A DNA stretch of 62,427 bases from Steroidobacter agaridevorans (GCF_009932555.1 NZ_BLJO01000001.1:1544833-1607259); one strand, 5' to 3'. Shown: positions 8,555 through 17,261, counted from the first letter of the stretch. Notes: generated from the sequence alone by a model not told the origin. Numbers and translations are program-made.

Positions 8555-8959
8555 CTATTGACGCCAAAGTCGCAGCGCGCACCACTTCGCAATGTGACTG
8601 AAGTCACCGTCAGTTGTCAGCAACGTCAGGTCGTGATGGACACAGAGCTGAGCGATCAATGCATCGATTGTTCCGCTCTGGACGCCGTGTTTGCGGCAAT
8701 CGTTACGCAAGGCCGCCGCTGCGATGTAGTCCTCTCGATTCGCCGCCAAGAGTGGAAACGCCGCAAATCGGTCGATGATTTGTTCTCGTGCTTTCGGGCC
8801 CGAAAATCCCTGCAGAAGTTCCTGTAGCACGAGGCCCGTCGTGACTATTCGCTCGCCGCTCTCTAGCGCACGCCTGAGAGCCACGATCTCAGGAAGATCA
8901 GCCGGCTGGTCCCGCCGTAAGAAAAGCGACCAGACGCTGGTATCGACGAACAGACTCAA
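8555..8959 (-). CDS. vapC: VapC-like PIN-domain ribonuclease toxin
   Basis: PIN-domain endoribonuclease toxin of a type II toxin-antitoxin pair. The candidate Mg2+-binding acidic residues are visible in FVDTSVWS, VLQELLQG, GTIDALIAQ and LLTTDGDFSHI. I chose TTG at 8959 because it places the PIN motif right at the N-terminus and gives a 4-nt overlap (TTGA) with the antitoxin stop. That makes 134 residues, normal for VapC; a longer reading would overlap vapB further. Expression should be coupled to vapB. The ending IAKWCALRLW is typical. Confidence 0.85.
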   Translation of the reverse strand: MSLFVDTSVWSLFLRRDQPADLPEIVALRRALESGERIVTTGLVLQELLQGFSGPKAREQIIDRFAAFPLLAANREDYIAAAALRNDCRKHGVQSGTIDALIAQLCVHHDLTLLTTDGDFSHIAKWCALRLWRQ

Positions 8960-9156
8960 CGACGCGTTCTCTCTTTCTTGTAGTCGTATTCTCCATCCCA
9001 CTCGAGCTTGCCAGCCAGATCGAGCATGGCCTTCTGCCGACGACGGGCGATGAATTCCTGCAGAGCCTTAGTGACGGTTGCAGCTTTGGTTTTTTCGCCG
9101 CTTACCTTCAGCGCCTGCTCGATGAGCTCCGGATCTATAGAAAGATTGGTAGCCAT
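8956..9156 (-). CDS. vapB: VapB-like antitoxin
   Basis: 66 residues: MATNLSIDPELIEQALKVSG then ATVTKALQEFIARRRQ and a charged tail (LEWDGEYDYKKERTRR). This matches the short VapB antitoxins of the type II TA (VapB/DUF2191-like) class, with an N-terminal DNA-binding part and a C-terminal toxin-binding tail. The ATG at 9156 is preceded by GAGGTGAT, a good ribosome binding site. Related GTGT/ACAC half-sites in 9157-9185 may be its operator (autoregulation is typical of the class). It overlaps vapC by 4 nt. Confidence 0.85.
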   Translation of the reverse strand: MATNLSIDPELIEQALKVSGEKTKAATVTKALQEFIARRRQKAMLDLAGKLEWDGEYDYKKERTRR

Positions 9157-9225
9157 GTGTATCACCTCACACAACACTTTACACACGCGCTCCATGGCCC
9201 GCAAGCCAAGCTCATGGGCAAACAA

Positions 9226-9251
9226 AAAGGGCGCCTTTCGGCGCCCTTTTC
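9226..9251 (-). terminator. Bidirectional intrinsic terminator
   Basis: AAAAGGGCGCC-tttc-GGCGCCCTTTT is a perfect 11-bp stem with a 4-nt loop, U-rich in both directions. It lies 23 nt past the desaturase stop and upstream of vapB, so it ends desaturase transcription and insulates vapBC. Confidence 0.9.
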
Positions 9252-9274
9252 TCAATCAATCGAGCTCTACCCGA

Positions 9275-10417
9275 TCAAGCCGCCTGTACGGCGATCAACC
9301 GGACTCGCAGGTACTGCTGACGCAGCGACTCTTCGAGCTCGCGGACCCGATGAGCGAACTCGGTGTGTTCGATGTGATCGATGACGGCTTTCTTGGCCGC
9401 TTCGACCTTCTTCTGTTGCAGCGTCGCCCAGTGAGCCAGCGTCTCCTTGAAGTGCTGCGCTTCGGCTTCGAGGGACTGGCGCAGGGCGGCGAGGCGGCCG
9501 TGGTCCTGGCACTGGCCGAGGTTCTCTTCGGCCTTCTGCAGCTGGCGCTCCACCAGGGCCTGGCGGATCTGGAACTCGGGCACGCGTTTGAGCGAGCGAG
9601 CCAGGCCGACGAACTTGGCGGCGGAGATCAGCCACTTGGTCGGATCCCACTGGTACCAGCGGATGCCATTGCGGTAGTCCCACTGAAACAGGTGGTGATA
9701 GTTGTGATAGCCCTCGCCCCAGGTGAACAGCGCCAGGATGCCGTTGTCGCGGGCGGTGTTCTCGGTGGTGTAAGGACGGCTGCCCCAGAAGTGGGCCAGC
9801 GAGTTGATGAAGAACGTGCAGTGATGGCTGACGACCAGGCGCAGGAAGCCGCCGAGCAGCAGGCTGCCCCAGATGTCGCCATGCATCCAGCCCAGCAGCA
9901 GCGGGATGCCGAAGTTCATGCCCACGGCGATCGGCACGTAATACTTGTGCTGGAAGGCCACGATCGGATTGGCTTCCAGGTCTTTGGCGTTACGGAAGTC
10001 CTGCTTGCCGCTCTCGTAGTTGCGCAGCATCCAGCCCAGGTGCGAGAACCACAGGCCACGCTTGGCCGAGTACGGATCGTGGTCCACGTCATCGACATGG
10101 CGATGGTGCACGCGGTGGGACGACGCCCAGACCAGGATGCTGTTCTGAAGCGCCATCGCGCCAAACAGCATGTAAAAAATCTGCAGGGGCTTGGAGGCCT
10201 CGTAGCTGCGATGCGCCCACAGGCGGTGGTAGCCGGCGGTGATGGACATGCCATTCAGCGCCCAGAGCACGAAGAAGCACACCCATTCGAAGCCGTCGAA
10301 ACCGAAGGTCGCCCAATACCACGGCAGCACCGTCACTACCGGGATGGTGGTGATCAGGAACATGAAGATCGCGGGCCAGTTGAGAGGCGCGCGATTCGGC
10401 GTGGCGTCAGCGGTCAT
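9275..10417 (-). CDS. Membrane fatty-acid desaturase (delta-9 type) with coiled-coil tail
   Basis: Di-iron acyl desaturase of the inner membrane, introducing a double bond into fatty acyl chains. Three histidine boxes are present: HRLWAH (64-69), HRVHHRHVD (101-109) and HNYHH (in GEGYHNYHHLFQWDYRNG). Hydrophobic pairs flank them (IFMFLITTIPVVTVLPWY; VCFFVLWALNGMSI). The start at 10417 has CGGAG seven nt upstream. The last ~115 residues, after the catalytic domain, are strongly charged and helical (VERQLQKAEENLGQ; QSLEAEAQHFKETLAHW), probably a coiled coil. It appears to be a single-gene transcript ended by the terminator at 9226. Confidence 0.9.
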   Translation of the reverse strand: MTADATPNRAPLNWPAIFMFLITTIPVVTVLPWYWATFGFDGFEWVCFFVLWALNGMSITAGYHRLWAHRSYEASKPLQIFYMLFGAMALQNSILVWASSHRVHHRHVDDVDHDPYSAKRGLWFSHLGWMLRNYESGKQDFRNAKDLEANPIVAFQHKYYVPIAVGMNFGIPLLLGWMHGDIWGSLLLGGFLRLVVSHHCTFFINSLAHFWGSRPYTTENTARDNGILALFTWGEGYHNYHHLFQWDYRNGIRWYQWDPTKWLISAAKFVGLARSLKRVPEFQIRQALVERQLQKAEENLGQCQDHGRLAALRQSLEAEAQHFKETLAHWATLQQKKVEAAKKAVIDHIEHTEFAHRVRELEESLRQQYLRVRLIAVQAA

Positions 10418-10499
10418 CGGTACTCCGTGGAAGACTTGAGGCTCGGATCCTAGCAGGGGTAGATGCGAATTTCCGCGCAATAATGTCTCAGACCCACCC

Positions 10500-10527
10500 G
10501 GCCGGCACTTCGTGCGAAGTACCGGCC
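10500..10527. repeat. Hairpin GGCCGG-c-ACTTCG / CGAAGT-a-CCGGCC
   Basis: Two 6-bp stem blocks separated by one C/A mismatch and a 2-nt loop. It is 67 nt past the stop of the actin-like gene on the minus strand and has no U-tract. A processing signal, weak terminator or REP-like palindrome are possible. Confidence 0.5.
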
Positions 10528-10593
10528 AGGTTCAGGGTTTGCCTGAGGCGCCAGCGCTTAATTGCGTGAACTGGTTCGCTTTCAAGAGGCGGA

Positions 10594-11652
10594 TCAGCGC
10601 TCCGCCAGCGCCGCGACCAGGGCGCCACGGGCGGTGGCTGTCAGCGGATCGCTCGCCATGCGCACATCGCCCACCTGGAACGGCCAGGAGCGGCGACGCA
10701 GGGCCTTTTCGAAGCGGTCCCGGAAACCGTTCGGCTTGGAGGTGCCGCCGGCCAGGACGATGGGCATGGGCTGGTCGTTGCGCGGCAGTTTGGGTGTTTT
10801 TTGCACGGCCTTGCCCAGTTCGTCGACCAGCGACTCGATCAGCCTGTCGTAGTAGATGTGCAGCGCCTTGTCGATCTTGTCGCCGCCCTCGCGGGTCAGA
10901 TCCAGCGTTTCTTCCTTGATCGCCTTGACGCGCGTGGCCGGCTCGTTGACCACCGCACCCACCGACGAATCGATGAAATCGCCGCCGTGCGCCAGGCTCA
11001 TGGTGAGCGACGGAATCGACAAGTACGAGATCGCGACGTTGCACATGCCGCCGCCGCAGGAAATGCCGATGCCCGTGAAGCCTTCCTTCGCAAGCTCGGC
11101 CAACACGACCGCCAGACCTTCGTTGACGGCGAGCGGCGTGTAACCGCGGCCCTTCAAATAACGTTTGATGGTTTCTTCATGATAGGTCAGCTCGTGGCCC
11201 GTCTCGGGCGCCGCGGCCGGCACGGAGAACGCCAGCAATTCGCCAGGATTCCGCGACACCGGCACCAGCGTGCCGAGCACCGTCTCGAGCACATGCGTGG
11301 CCTGCGGCTCGTGCGGATTCAGAATGCCCTTGGCCATCGGCCGACGCACGTTGGCGTTGAAGATATGCGCAAACTTTTCCGAAGCATCGCCATAGACGAT
11401 CAGCCGGTCGTCCTCGCGATAGAACGGCGTGCGATTGGCCTTCAGCCCTTGCTCATGCAACGCCGAGTACGGCACGTCGAAAAACGCATTGAGCTGCGAG
11501 TCGGTGGTCGGCGAAACGTTGTCGCCGCGCGCCGAGACCACCTTGCTGGTGCCCACGTCGAGTCCGATGCGTGTGCGGGTGCCGCTCTGGCTCTGGCCAG
11601 TGTGGCTGCCGGAGCCCGACGATTCCGAACCGTGCTCGTTACGATCGTCCAT
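10594..11652 (-). CDS. Actin-like ATPase (MreB/MamK/ParM superfamily)
   Basis: 352 residues after a disordered Ser/Gly start. Actin-fold nucleotide motifs appear in order: phosphate-1 IGLDVGTSKVV (29-39), connect-1 VNEGLAVVLAEL (177-188), phosphate-2 GISCGGGMCNVAI (196-208) and adenosine IVLAGGTSKPNGF (298-310). Family members are cytoplasmic and often form filaments. It is not MreB itself, which is longer at key sites and sits with mreCD. It starts 4 nt after the stop of a membrane-anchored peptidoglycan amidase, so the two proteins are probably made together and may act together. A DnaK/FtsA-related chaperone role is an alternative. Function is not known. Confidence 0.78.
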   Translation of the reverse strand: MDDRNEHGSESSGSGSHTGQSQSGTRTRIGLDVGTSKVVSARGDNVSPTTDSQLNAFFDVPYSALHEQGLKANRTPFYREDDRLIVYGDASEKFAHIFNANVRRPMAKGILNPHEPQATHVLETVLGTLVPVSRNPGELLAFSVPAAAPETGHELTYHEETIKRYLKGRGYTPLAVNEGLAVVLAELAKEGFTGIGISCGGGMCNVAISYLSIPSLTMSLAHGGDFIDSSVGAVVNEPATRVKAIKEETLDLTREGGDKIDKALHIYYDRLIESLVDELGKAVQKTPKLPRNDQPMPIVLAGGTSKPNGFRDRFEKALRRRSWPFQVGDVRMASDPLTATARGALVAALAER

Positions 11653-11656
11653 AGCG

Positions 11657-13162
11657 TTACCCTCTTTTGTCTGCCGTCTGTGAAGCTGGTGCCTCCAGCG
11701 TGGGCTCTGGCCCCGCTGGAGTCGGAAGCGCCGCGCGCCAGCGGCGATATTGCGTCTGGCGCTCGTGCCGTAATTGATCGAGTGAGATCGCGCGCTGGCG
11801 CGCCTCGTCGGCGAGTTGCTTCTCGGCCGCGATCAGGCCGGGCCAGCGCTCACCCATCGTGCGCAGGAATTCACTGTCGTAGTTGAAGCCGAACAGCGCC
11901 ACGCTCGGCAGCGGCTGCGAATACAAATCCGGCAAACCGAACGCCTGGAACGGAAAGCCGCGCGCCCAGTCCAGGTGATATCCGATCAAGCCACGCTTCG
12001 GCGACACGCTCGCGAGCCCGTGCGTCACGCACATCTCCGGCGCGATCGCGAACCGCTGCCGCAAGTAATGAGTGAGATTGCGACCGGCAATCAGCTGCGC
12101 GCGCGTGATGGGCAGCGTGCGCCCGCCTTCCCAACGGGATTCGAACGATACCCCGAGGAAGGCCGAATTCAGATCCAGATAAACCTCATCGCCGCGCGCC
12201 CACACACCGTGTCCGGCATGATTGGCGCGGCTGTCGTCATCGACGATGCGATACACGCGGCCGAAGCGATCGATCATGTAGTTGTAGGCCTGCTCGCGCT
12301 TCACGAAGCGGAGCAACGCTGCCGAGCCCTTGCGCAATTCTTTCTCGTAGCCCGGCTCGAGCGGCCACAGATCGCTTTCCGACGTATGAAACAAAATGCC
12401 GATGGGACGATCGAATTTCGTCGGCAGCAACTTGCCATCGCGGGTCTGCACGCGATAGTCGCGGGGCGTGCCTTTCACCGTGTAAGACGTCTCGATGCGT
12501 AGGCCGTTGCTATACAGCTCCCAGCCCGGCCCGCGATCCGCAACCCACAACATGCTGGGCACGATGCCGATGTCTTCCGCAGCCAACGGCTCGGCCACCG
12601 GCGGCTGATTGACCGGCGCCTCTTCTGCCGACGCTGGAGAAGTCAGCGTCGCCGTCGTCGTGGGCGGCACCACGAGGGGCGCCGTCGTGGATTCGATGGC
12701 AGTCGCATTGGCTTCCGTGGAAGAACCGACGGATGCAACTTGCTCGGGCTCGCTGCGCCATCGATTGACTTGCCACGCGACGATCGCCACGAGCACTGGA
12801 ACAAACAACATCGCAGCCGCGCTCGCGCCGACGACAACACGACGCGCGGTCTGTCGAGCCGCGAGCGTGCGTTCGGCTATTTCTTCGTTGGCATCGGCTA
12901 CAGCATCGAGCGCGCGCAATCCTTTCAATCGATACCACGCGCGACGCGCCGGCGGGATGGGCACGAGCTGCACGAGTGCGCTCTTGTCGCCTTCTTCGTT
13001 GAGCGCGTTCTGCAGATAGCGCAGCTTGACGATGGGATCGTCGATGTCGTCCGTGATCCGTGTCAGCTCATCGCCGCATTCACGGCTCACGGGCGGCCGC
13101 TCACGCCGATAGCGCTCCGTGGGCGAGCCTCTCGCTACCGCCGTCATGAGCTGGACATCCAT
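11657..13162 (-). CDS. Membrane-anchored N-acetylmuramoyl-L-alanine amidase (amidase_2/PGRP fold)
   Basis: 501 residues. A charged cytoplasmic region of ~108 residues precedes one membrane helix (110-131, VVVGASAAAMLFVPVLVAIVAW). A Thr/Pro/Ala-rich periplasmic linker (~140-200) leads to a PGRP/amidase_2-like domain. Candidate zinc ligands are His259 (GILFHTSES), His381 (CVTHGLASVS) and Asp398 or His396 (GYHLDWARG). The family cleaves the stem peptide from muramic acid. The sizeable cytoplasmic segment is unusual for such enzymes and offers a contact site for the actin-like protein encoded 4 nt downstream (inference). A start at the second ATG (13147) is possible. Confidence 0.8.
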   Translation of the reverse strand: MDVQLMTAVARGSPTERYRRERPPVSRECGDELTRITDDIDDPIVKLRYLQNALNEEGDKSALVQLVPIPPARRAWYRLKGLRALDAVADANEEIAERTLAARQTARRVVVGASAAAMLFVPVLVAIVAWQVNRWRSEPEQVASVGSSTEANATAIESTTAPLVVPPTTTATLTSPASAEEAPVNQPPVAEPLAAEDIGIVPSMLWVADRGPGWELYSNGLRIETSYTVKGTPRDYRVQTRDGKLLPTKFDRPIGILFHTSESDLWPLEPGYEKELRKGSAALLRFVKREQAYNYMIDRFGRVYRIVDDDSRANHAGHGVWARGDEVYLDLNSAFLGVSFESRWEGGRTLPITRAQLIAGRNLTHYLRQRFAIAPEMCVTHGLASVSPKRGLIGYHLDWARGFPFQAFGLPDLYSQPLPSVALFGFNYDSEFLRTMGERWPGLIAAEKQLADEARQRAISLDQLRHERQTQYRRWRAALPTPAGPEPTLEAPASQTADKRG

Positions 13163-13258
13163 CCAACGAAAACAATGGGATGCACGTTATGCCTGCGAAC
13201 ATTCTGCGTTGCAATCAGGGATTACAGTCGCATTATGTCCGGCGAACTAGTACCCAGT

Positions 13259-14857
13259 TCACGATCCCGCCAATTCCTTGGCGGTGAGCACACCGGAAAT
13301 CGCGGTTCGCGAGCCGTTGGCTGTGTATCGATACGCGCGCGGCTTCTCGCCCATCCACGCGGGATCGATCGCATATCGCAGCGCTTCTTCTGGCGCGGCG
13401 GAGAAAGCATAGGCTTCGGAACGCACGCCAAGTTCAGCGAGCCGTTGACGAATGTCGGACGCCGCGCCGACAGGGTCTGTTGAGACCGTCACCACCTTGA
13501 GCGTGGGTTGCTGTTTTTGCAGGGCCGCGATGTTGCCGAGCGACTTCATGCAATAGACACATTCCAAGTCCCACATCACGACCCAGAACTCCGCGCCGGC
13601 ATGCTGCTGCTCGATCTTGCGCAGCGTGTCGCGAGTGAAGGGTTTGATCGCGTCGTCGCCGCTCGCATCGCCGAGATTCGCGACCGCCACCCCGTCAGCC
13701 TTGCGCCAGACAATCAACATCGACGAGTCGGTGCTCAGCACGCGCGGCTGATCGGATTCGCCTTCGGTTTGCAAGGTCGGCCCGGGTGTGAAATGGCGGC
13801 CGCCGTCTTTCGATATCCACGACTCCACCTGCGTGGCGTTGCCGTCGAAACGTTTCCAAACGATGCCGACGATGTTTCCTCGTGCCGCGATGTCTGCGTG
13901 CATCGCCCCGACCGGCAACGGCTGCACATTTGCAGGAGCAGCGCCCGTCAGACGTCCGTAGAACGCACGCCCTGCGCCGTTGACTTGATTGAACCACACA
14001 GCGTGACGAGCGCCGTCGGCGGTAATTGCAAGTGACGGCCCGTGATGCGGACACGCGTCGATCTTCCATCGATCCGTCGTGACGCGCTCGATAGCAACGC
14101 CCTGCCCGTCCGGCTTCAACACGGCGAATGCATGATCTCGCTCGCTGCCAGGGAACACATGGCGCCACATGGCCACAGCGCGGCCTTTCGAATCGAGCGC
14201 CAATGCAATCCGGCAGCACTCGCAGCTGTTGTCGGCAAGTTTGTAATCGCCGCGCCAGGTCGCACCACGATCGTCCGAGTACGCGTAATAAACGGCCGCG
14301 CCTGCGTACTCACGTTTCGCCGCCTGCGCAGCGCCGAGATCGCGCTTGTCGATCCACGTGACCCAGATGCGCCCCGCTTGATCGACGAGCAGCGACTCGA
14401 AGCGATGCGTGATGAGCTGGCGGTCATGATGTACGACCGCAGGAGCGGACCAGCTCTTGCCGCCATCCAACGAGCGCGTGAAGCGAATATCGCCCGTGAA
14501 TTTTTCCGAGGTCGGCGAAGTCCAGCTCACATAGATCTCGTTGCGAGGACCGAACGCGATCTTCGGACGATTCTCGCCGTCGGCCGAGACCGGCTCGGGT
14601 TTCGCCGTCACGCGAATGGCAGGCTGCCAGGTCTTGCCATGGTCGTCCGAACGCTCGACCACGACATGAGCGTTCTTATCGACCGGCTCGCTGCGCACGA
14701 TCCATAAGCGCTGCTGTCGATCGAACGCGGCGGTCGTGCCAAGAGCGCGACCGTGCGACATCGCACTGAGCGCCGGCTGAGCCAGCGCGACGAACACAAG
14801 AGACAGCAGCACCAAGAACGTGGCTGCACAGTGACGATGGAAGTTCAGTGATTTCAT
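13259..14857 (-). CDS. Exported Asp-box beta-propeller fused to a thioredoxin-like domain
   Basis: 532 residues with a signal peptide (LVLLSLVFVALAQPALSA). Four Asp-box (BNR) motifs mark a sialidase-like propeller: SDDHGKTW (70-77), SLDGGKSW (129-136), SDDRGATW (194-201) and SKDGGRHF (349-356). Between them lie two Cys/His clusters: NSCECCR (Cys212, 214, 215) and ACPHHGP (Cys269, His271, His272). The last ~120 residues look like a thioredoxin/TlpA fold with WDLECVYC (Cys433 and 436 as CxxC). The start overlaps the TonB receptor stop by 4 nt. The clusters suggest metal, perhaps copper, handling with a redox step; glycosidase activity is not supported because no sialidase catalytic set is seen. 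Confidence 0.8.
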   Translation of the reverse strand: MKSLNFHRHCAATFLVLLSLVFVALAQPALSAMSHGRALGTTAAFDRQQRLWIVRSEPVDKNAHVVVERSDDHGKTWQPAIRVTAKPEPVSADGENRPKIAFGPRNEIYVSWTSPTSEKFTGDIRFTRSLDGGKSWSAPAVVHHDRQLITHRFESLLVDQAGRIWVTWIDKRDLGAAQAAKREYAGAAVYYAYSDDRGATWRGDYKLADNSCECCRIALALDSKGRAVAMWRHVFPGSERDHAFAVLKPDGQGVAIERVTTDRWKIDACPHHGPSLAITADGARHAVWFNQVNGAGRAFYGRLTGAAPANVQPLPVGAMHADIAARGNIVGIVWKRFDGNATQVESWISKDGGRHFTPGPTLQTEGESDQPRVLSTDSSMLIVWRKADGVAVANLGDASGDDAIKPFTRDTLRKIEQQHAGAEFWVVMWDLECVYCMKSLGNIAALQKQQPTLKVVTVSTDPVGAASDIRQRLAELGVRSEAYAFSAAPEEALRYAIDPAWMGEKPRAYRYTANGSRTAISGVLTAKELAGS

Positions 14858-17136
14858 GGCGTGCCCTCGAACGACCAGCGCGCCTCGATGAACGCAGTGC
14901 GGCCTGGATAAGGATGAGATTGATAAGCGCGCTCGTCGGTGAGGTTGTCCACGCCCACCGCCAGCTCGATGTTACTTGCCGTCGTGTACGCGACCCGCGC
15001 GTCTAGCATCGTAAAGCGCGACACCCCGCCGTAAGTATCGGGATTGATATCATCGTTCTCGAGCCGGCCGAACATCCGACCCGAGTATCGAACGCCGAGG
15101 CTGGTCAGCCAGCGGTCCGTCGGCCGCCACACAGTTTGCAGATTGCCGCGCCATTTCGGGATGCGCGGCCAGACATTGCCGACCGAGACAGGATAGTTGT
15201 CATTCTCCAGAATTTTGGCGCGTGCGTAAGCGAGGCTACCCTCGAACGACAGCGATTCGATTGCCGGGATCGCAATGCTGAATGCCGTTTCGAGGCCACG
15301 CGTTCGCACACGGTCGACGTTCTGCACGTTCGTGACGTTCGGCGTCACGGTGATGTTGGTCTGACTGAAGATGCTGTCGCGCACGTCGTCCTGAAACAAG
15401 GACGCGCGCAACTTGCCCCAACTGAACCAGCGCTCGACCGTGAAGTCGACCGAGTCGGAACGCTCCGGCTTCAAGTTCGGATCGTTGACGGTGATGCCGC
15501 CGGCGGTGCTCGTGCCTTGAAACAATTCCGGCACGGTCGGGAAACGCACGCCGCGCCCCGCGCTCAAGCGCAGCGTCCAGTCGTCGTTGGGCGTGAATGC
15601 CAACGACGCCTTCGGTGAAACGGCGCTGTCACTCCGATCGGCGTACGGGTCCGCGCCGAGTTGCCCGCCGTCGAATGCGGACCAGTCTTCATAGCGCGCG
15701 CCCAACGTGAGCGACCAACGATCGGCGAGGCGCCACTCATCCTGCAGATACCAGGCTTCTAAACGCGTCTGGCCGAACACGTTTTGCCTCAGGGTGCCGC
15801 TGACGATGTTGTAGACCGGATTCTCGAGCTGGTACTCGTTGCGGTGATAGCCGACCACCAGCGTATGACGACCGCCGGTCCAGTCGTCGGCGAACGGCGT
15901 GTAGACGCCCTGCACTTCAAACGTTTGCCAGCCGGTGCCGTCGCGCTCCGTATTCGTTGGAGCAGGCGAGCGGTCCGGACCAGAGCCATCCCGGTAGCCT
16001 TCGATCTGCGAGTCTTCGAGAATGTCGTACTGGGAATAAACCAGCGATCCATTCCAGCCGTCGGGACGCGTCGTTCGCAGCGTCGTGCCCCACAGCCGAT
16101 GCTCTTCCTTGCGCGTGCTCGGCAGGAACGCGTTGACCGGAACGTCGAAGGCGATGCCATCGGCAACCACCAGCCCCGACCAGACTTCATTGCCGGCCGC
16201 ATCGCGCATCAAAGTGCGATTCTCATTGTCGGTGTCGTTACGCCACAGCGCGACGAAGCCTTCGATCTCCATCCAATCCGTGAATGCATAGCCGCCGCGC
16301 AGCTTCACCTGATCTTGAATCGTGTGATCGATGGCGCCAGCGTTCGCACCGAACACGGCGCGTCGACGGCCTTGCGGATCTCTGTCGAACCGCACGCCCG
16401 TGACTGGCGTCGCCGTACCTGTGACTTCCGGGAAAACCCCAGCCGCGTTCGCGGGCACGGTGAAGTACTGCATCGGATGACCGGTTGCGTCCTGACGATT
16501 CGCGGCCAGCGTGAACCAAACGCCATTGTCGAGACGGTCGCCCAGGAACGCGGACACCTGATATCCGGTGTAGTCGTCCTCGATACCGTATTCGTCGAAG
16601 TGCTCGCTGAACGCGGTGGTTCGCACGCTCGACTCCAGATCGACCGGCCGCCGCGTGCGGATCGCAACGGTCGTACCGATGGAGTTGCCCGGATACGTCG
16701 CCGAATACGGCCCGTACAACACATCGACGCGCTCGATCTCCTCCGGCGCGATCATGTTCCAGCGAGGCGCATCGAAGCGGCCGAGGAAGTTGGACAGCAG
16801 ATAACCGTCCATGAACACCAGGCCGCGAGCCGGCTGCAGCGTCGAGAAGCTGCGGCCGCCGATCAGCGCGTTCCGGTCGCCGATGTAACGCTTGCGGATG
16901 GTGATATTGGGTAAGTAGTTGAGTGCGTCCTCGGGATTGAAAAGATTCTGAGTGCGCAGCTCGACGGCCGTCTTCGACGCCGTCGGGTTGGGCACTTCCA
17001 CAGCCGCCCGCTCCCGCAGGCCGGTCACTGTGATCGCATCGATCAGTTTGTCCGTCGCGACGCCTTGAGCGTGCACGCAGACAGGCGCGCCGGCACTGAG
17101 CAGTGCCGCCGTCGCGAAAATAGTTCGGGTGTCCAT
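14854..17136 (-). CDS. TonB-dependent receptor, probable metal (copper?) importer
   Basis: 760 residues. Signal peptide (ATAALLSAGAPVCVHAQ), then a TonB-box region (DAITVTGLRERAAVEV). The plug has IERVDVLYGPYSATYPGNS and the barrel ends in FIEARWSFEGTP. It is the middle gene of a minus-strand operon between a His-rich DUF2946 protein and a propeller-thioredoxin fusion; receptors in such settings include copper receptors, so copper is the best guess for the ligand (inference from context). No ligand-specific residues could be assigned. It overlaps the downstream gene by 4 nt. Confidence 0.87.
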   Translation of the reverse strand: MDTRTIFATAALLSAGAPVCVHAQGVATDKLIDAITVTGLRERAAVEVPNPTASKTAVELRTQNLFNPEDALNYLPNITIRKRYIGDRNALIGGRSFSTLQPARGLVFMDGYLLSNFLGRFDAPRWNMIAPEEIERVDVLYGPYSATYPGNSIGTTVAIRTRRPVDLESSVRTTAFSEHFDEYGIEDDYTGYQVSAFLGDRLDNGVWFTLAANRQDATGHPMQYFTVPANAAGVFPEVTGTATPVTGVRFDRDPQGRRRAVFGANAGAIDHTIQDQVKLRGGYAFTDWMEIEGFVALWRNDTDNENRTLMRDAAGNEVWSGLVVADGIAFDVPVNAFLPSTRKEEHRLWGTTLRTTRPDGWNGSLVYSQYDILEDSQIEGYRDGSGPDRSPAPTNTERDGTGWQTFEVQGVYTPFADDWTGGRHTLVVGYHRNEYQLENPVYNIVSGTLRQNVFGQTRLEAWYLQDEWRLADRWSLTLGARYEDWSAFDGGQLGADPYADRSDSAVSPKASLAFTPNDDWTLRLSAGRGVRFPTVPELFQGTSTAGGITVNDPNLKPERSDSVDFTVERWFSWGKLRASLFQDDVRDSIFSQTNITVTPNVTNVQNVDRVRTRGLETAFSIAIPAIESLSFEGSLAYARAKILENDNYPVSVGNVWPRIPKWRGNLQTVWRPTDRWLTSLGVRYSGRMFGRLENDDINPDTYGGVSRFTMLDARVAYTTASNIELAVGVDNLTDERAYQSHPYPGRTAFIEARWSFEGTP

Positions 17137-17159
17137 GAAATCGACTCCAGACCTTCGCC

Positions 17160-17180
17160 GCCGCGACGTTTGGTCGCGGC
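17160..17180 (-). other. Hairpin in the leader of the TonB receptor gene
   Basis: GCCGCGAC (17160-17167) pairs with GTCGCGGC (17173-17180) around a GTTTG loop, about 24 nt upstream of the receptor ATG. It could affect translation or stabilise the transcript between the DUF2946 gene and the receptor. Confidence 0.4.
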
Positions 17181-17261
17181 CTGTCGGGGCGCGGAACGAT
17201 CAGGAGCGAGCAGCAATGCCCGCGATCCTGACAGTCGGGGCGCCCTCACTAGTGAACGATG

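Noticed and set aside
9008-10453. Long plus-strand reading frame opposite the desaturase
   Set aside because: Antisense shadow of a clear desaturase; composition is repetitive and no family motif is present. High GC leaves the opposite frames open.
12126-12150. GGGATTCGAACGATACCCC-like text resembling a tRNA T-arm
   Set aside because: Lies inside the amidase coding sequence; no acceptor, D or anticodon stems around it.
13259-14857. Calling the propeller a sialidase
   Set aside because: Asp-box repeats alone do not show glycosidase activity; no catalytic arginine triad/Tyr/Glu set could be assigned, and the Cys clusters and thioredoxin domain point elsewhere.
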